From positions 1 to 6,680 of the forward strand of contig JANXSC010000172.1 of NCBI GenBank assembly GCA_025352845.1: a stretch of DNA of 6,680 nt, given 5' to 3'. Position 1 is the first letter of the stretch. Each line of letters begins with the position of its first letter. Both the position numbers and the translations under genes were made by a program. Below, one piece after another: positions 5,260-6,680 of the stretch. Origin of the DNA: Opitutaceae bacterium (lineage in GTDB: Bacteria; Verrucomicrobiota; Verrucomicrobiia; Opitutales; Opitutaceae). A model generated the notes under the pieces. The model did not search any database, was not told where the DNA came from, and worked only from the letters and a program-made list of their open reading frames with translations.

Positions 5260-6299
5260 TCATTCGCGAAAGGGAGCCGCTGAATCTTGAGATGCCCTTT
5301 GCGGAACTCGGGGGCAGCCTCACGCCGAATGGGCGCTTCTATGTGCGCGCCCATTTTCCGATCCCCCAGCCTGACATGAAGACCTGGCGGCTGAAGATCG
5401 AAGGTGCGGTCGCGAGGCCCTTCGAACTCAGCTACGACGAACTGCGGCAGATGGAGACGCGCACCCTCACCGCGACGCTGGAGTGCGCGGGCAACAGCCG
5501 CGTCTTTCTCGTGCCGCAGGCAGAGGGGGCGCAGTGGGGCCTGGGTGCCGTCGGGAATGCGGAGTGGACCGGGGTGCCGCTGGCTGCGGTGCTTGATCGG
5601 GCGGGCCTCGAGGCCGGCGCGGTTGAGGTCATTCTCGAAGGCGCCGATCGGGGCAGGATCAAGGAGCCGCCGCGGCCGGCGGGGGAGATTCATTACGCGC
5701 GCAGCGTGCCGCGCGCGAAAGCGCTCAAGGACGTGCTGCTCGCTTTCAAAATGAACGGCGCGGAGCTGCCGGCGGCGCACGGCTTTCCGGTGCGAGCGAT
5801 CGTGCCGGGCTGGTATGGGGTGGCATCGGTCAAATGGCTCACGCGGATCATTGCGAGCGAGCAGCCCTTCACCGGTTACTTTCAAAGCATCGACTACACC
5901 GTCTGGGAACGGCGGGGCGGCCGGCCGGTGCTCGTGCCGATCACCGAACTGCTCGTGAAATCCGAAATCGCGCGGCCCGAGATGGCCGAGGTCGTGCCGG
6001 CGGACGCGGACTACCGGGTGCATGGCGCGGCGTGGACGGGTGACGCCGAAATCACCAAGGTCGAGATCAGTCACGATCGGGGCGCGACCTGGCACGCGGC
6101 GAGGCTCCTTGGCCAGCCGCTGACGCATGCGTGGCGGCTCTGGGAGTTCCACTGGCACACGCCCGCGCAGCCTGGTCCCCAAACACTTTTGGCCCGCGCT
6201 ACCGATTCGCGGGGTCGCCAGCAGCCCACGGATCGCGACGCGGATCGCGGCAGTTATCTCATCACGCACTGCCTGCCGATCGAGGTCGAGGTGCGTTGA
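5256..6299 (+). CDS. Molybdopterin-dependent sulfite oxidase-family enzyme, cytoplasmic type
   Basis: This 347-residue protein starts at the ATG overlapping the preceding stop; the longer open frame upstream is a shadow of the transport genes. It begins MIIREREPLNLEMPFAEL and then TPNGRFYVRAHFPIP (23-37), a usual start for stand-alone bacterial sulfite oxidase homologues. The Mo-binding domain covers about 20-215. TATLECAGNSR supplies the Mo-ligating Cys77, and GDP/pterin-domain motifs EWTGVPLAAVL (103-113) and HGFPVRAIVPGWYGVASVKW (175-194) are present. Residues about 225-345 form the Ig-like dimerisation domain (VEISHDRGATW at 269-279). CAGN rather than the YedY/MsrP-type motif favours sulfite oxidase or SoxC-like chemistry. 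There is no Tat signal, no haem domain and no CxxCH, so it appears cytoplasmic and needs a separate electron acceptor, unlike SorA/SorB or SoxCD. It probably oxidises sulfite released by the upstream dioxygenase to sulfate. Confidence 0.88.
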   Translation: MIIREREPLNLEMPFAELGGSLTPNGRFYVRAHFPIPQPDMKTWRLKIEGAVARPFELSYDELRQMETRTLTATLECAGNSRVFLVPQAEGAQWGLGAVGNAEWTGVPLAAVLDRAGLEAGAVEVILEGADRGRIKEPPRPAGEIHYARSVPRAKALKDVLLAFKMNGAELPAAHGFPVRAIVPGWYGVASVKWLTRIIASEQPFTGYFQSIDYTVWERRGGRPVLVPITELLVKSEIARPEMAEVVPADADYRVHGAAWTGDAEITKVEISHDRGATWHAARLLGQPLTHAWRLWEFHWHTPAQPGPQTLLARATDSRGRQQPTDRDADRGSYLITHCLPIEVEVR

Positions 6300-6312
6300 C
6301 GCGCGGAGCGCG
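6300..6312 (+). terminator. Short GC hairpin just after the last operon stop, weak terminator candidate
   Basis: CGCGC (6300-6304) pairs perfectly with GCGCG (6308-6312) around GGA, starting on the base after the Mo-enzyme stop. A run of six T lies at 6335-6340, 22 bases beyond the stem. That is too far for a textbook intrinsic terminator. I see no better stem immediately before the T-run. Transcript end is possible here but not established. Confidence 0.25.
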
Positions 6313-6610
6313 ATGTTGCCGCAGGCCAGCCGGGTTTTTTCATCACCGCCGCCAAGAACGGACACATCTGGGATCGCGAGCCGAGTCTGCGCAAACCGGG
6401 GTAGGGACGCGTGGCCCCGTCGTCGATCAAGCGCTCGTTGACTACGGAGCGCCGTGTCCCGATCCGGCATGCAGCGGCCATAAGACCGGCAGTAACATCC
6501 GCGATCCGCAGGACCGCTATGCGTATCTGCCGGCGGAAGAGAAGGAGCGTATCCGGGAAATACTCCTGGCGACTCGCCCCGAGGCACGGTTGCGGTGGGA
6601 CCGAAAGTAG
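6300..6610 (+). pseudogene. Possible decayed coding remnant, no family recognised
   Basis: No intact gene with a credible start is seen here. Two stretches read like protein but lie in different frames. In the frame of the Mo enzyme, after its stop, AGQPGFFITAAKNGHIWDRE (within 6324-6383) reads on to a TAG at 6402-6404. In the next frame, from about 6401 to the TAG at 6608-6610, the reading contains DQALVDYGAPCPDPACSGHK and then DRYAYLPAEEKERIREILLA, a plausible charged helix. One missing base near 6400 would join them. The only start serving the second frame is a TTG at 6296 whose first 30 or so residues look like noise. Codon third positions appear less GC-rich than in the genes upstream. 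It could be a pseudogene, a small real gene with an unusual start, or chance. Confidence 0.22.
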
Positions 6611-6622
6611 CACGCGGGCGAG

Positions 6623-6639
6623 GGCGGTGCAGCACTGCC
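6623..6639. repeat. Small inverted repeat (7-bp stem)
   Basis: GGCGGTG (6623-6629) and CACTGCC (6633-6639) pair around a CAG loop, with one G-T pair. It follows the last TAG (6608-6610) by 12 bases and is followed by T-containing but interrupted sequence (CTTTGGTTTTG, 6653-6663). It could be a weak transcript end for the upstream operon or part of a repeat cluster at the window edge. Confidence 0.35.
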
Positions 6640-6680
6640 GTTGAGTCAGCGGCTTTGGTTTTGTAGGTCAGCTCGCTTGC

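Noticed and set aside
5085..6635. Long - strand open frame (516 codons) opposite the Mo enzyme
   Set aside because: It is a shadow of the sulfite-oxidase-family gene, with no domain signature and Arg/Pro-rich low-complexity composition.
1..6680. CRISPR array, tRNA or rRNA genes, insertion sequence ends
   Set aside because: I saw no regularly spaced direct repeats, no cloverleaf or rRNA-like segments, and no transposase motif or flanking terminal repeats anywhere in the window.

Overview
The window is a gene-dense, high-GC bacterial segment with all genes on the + strand. Genes are packed with ATGA stop/start overlaps or very short gaps. It holds two functional blocks separated by a 241-bp intergenic region. 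Nothing here fixes the taxon. GC content, gene style and a strong 'CCGGGGTC-loop-GACCCCGG' intergenic palindrome remind me of Opitutaceae-type Verrucomicrobiota, but a proteobacterium is not excluded.

Block 1 (2-2430) is the tail of an aerobic respiratory locus. It contains the C-terminal 88 residues of a haem-copper oxidase polypeptide (subunit III-like C-terminus, probably a fused subunit I/III), a 131-residue three-helix membrane protein of unknown role, a CtaG/Caa3-type oxidase assembly factor, and a membrane-anchored cytochrome c with three CxxCH haem sites. The cytochrome is a plausible electron carrier to the oxidase.

Block 2 (2672-6299) is a four-gene sulfur operon. It encodes a CstB-like fusion (metallo-beta-lactamase-fold persulfide dioxygenase, a Cys-less rhodanese domain and an active-type rhodanese), two half-size YeeE/YedE membrane proteins (PmpA/PmpB-like) each with one conserved Cys motif, and a molybdenum sulfite-oxidase-family enzyme without an export signal. 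Together they suggest a route in which persulfide sulfur is oxidised to sulfite and/or thiosulfate, sulfite is oxidised to sulfate, and the YeeE/YedE pair moves a sulfur species (thiosulfate is the best precedent) across the membrane. No sulfide:quinone oxidoreductase, Sox gene or regulator lies in the window.

The last 381 bp (6300-6680) hold no confident gene. There is a small hairpin right after the last stop, fragmentary protein-like reading in two + frames that may be a decayed gene, a second hairpin, and at the very end what may be the first arm of another palindrome. The most interesting points are the sulfur operon as a self-contained module beside an oxidase locus, the Cys-less rhodanese inside the CstB-like fusion, the cytosolic sulfite-oxidase homologue with no visible electron acceptor, and the unexplained three-helix protein in the oxidase cluster.
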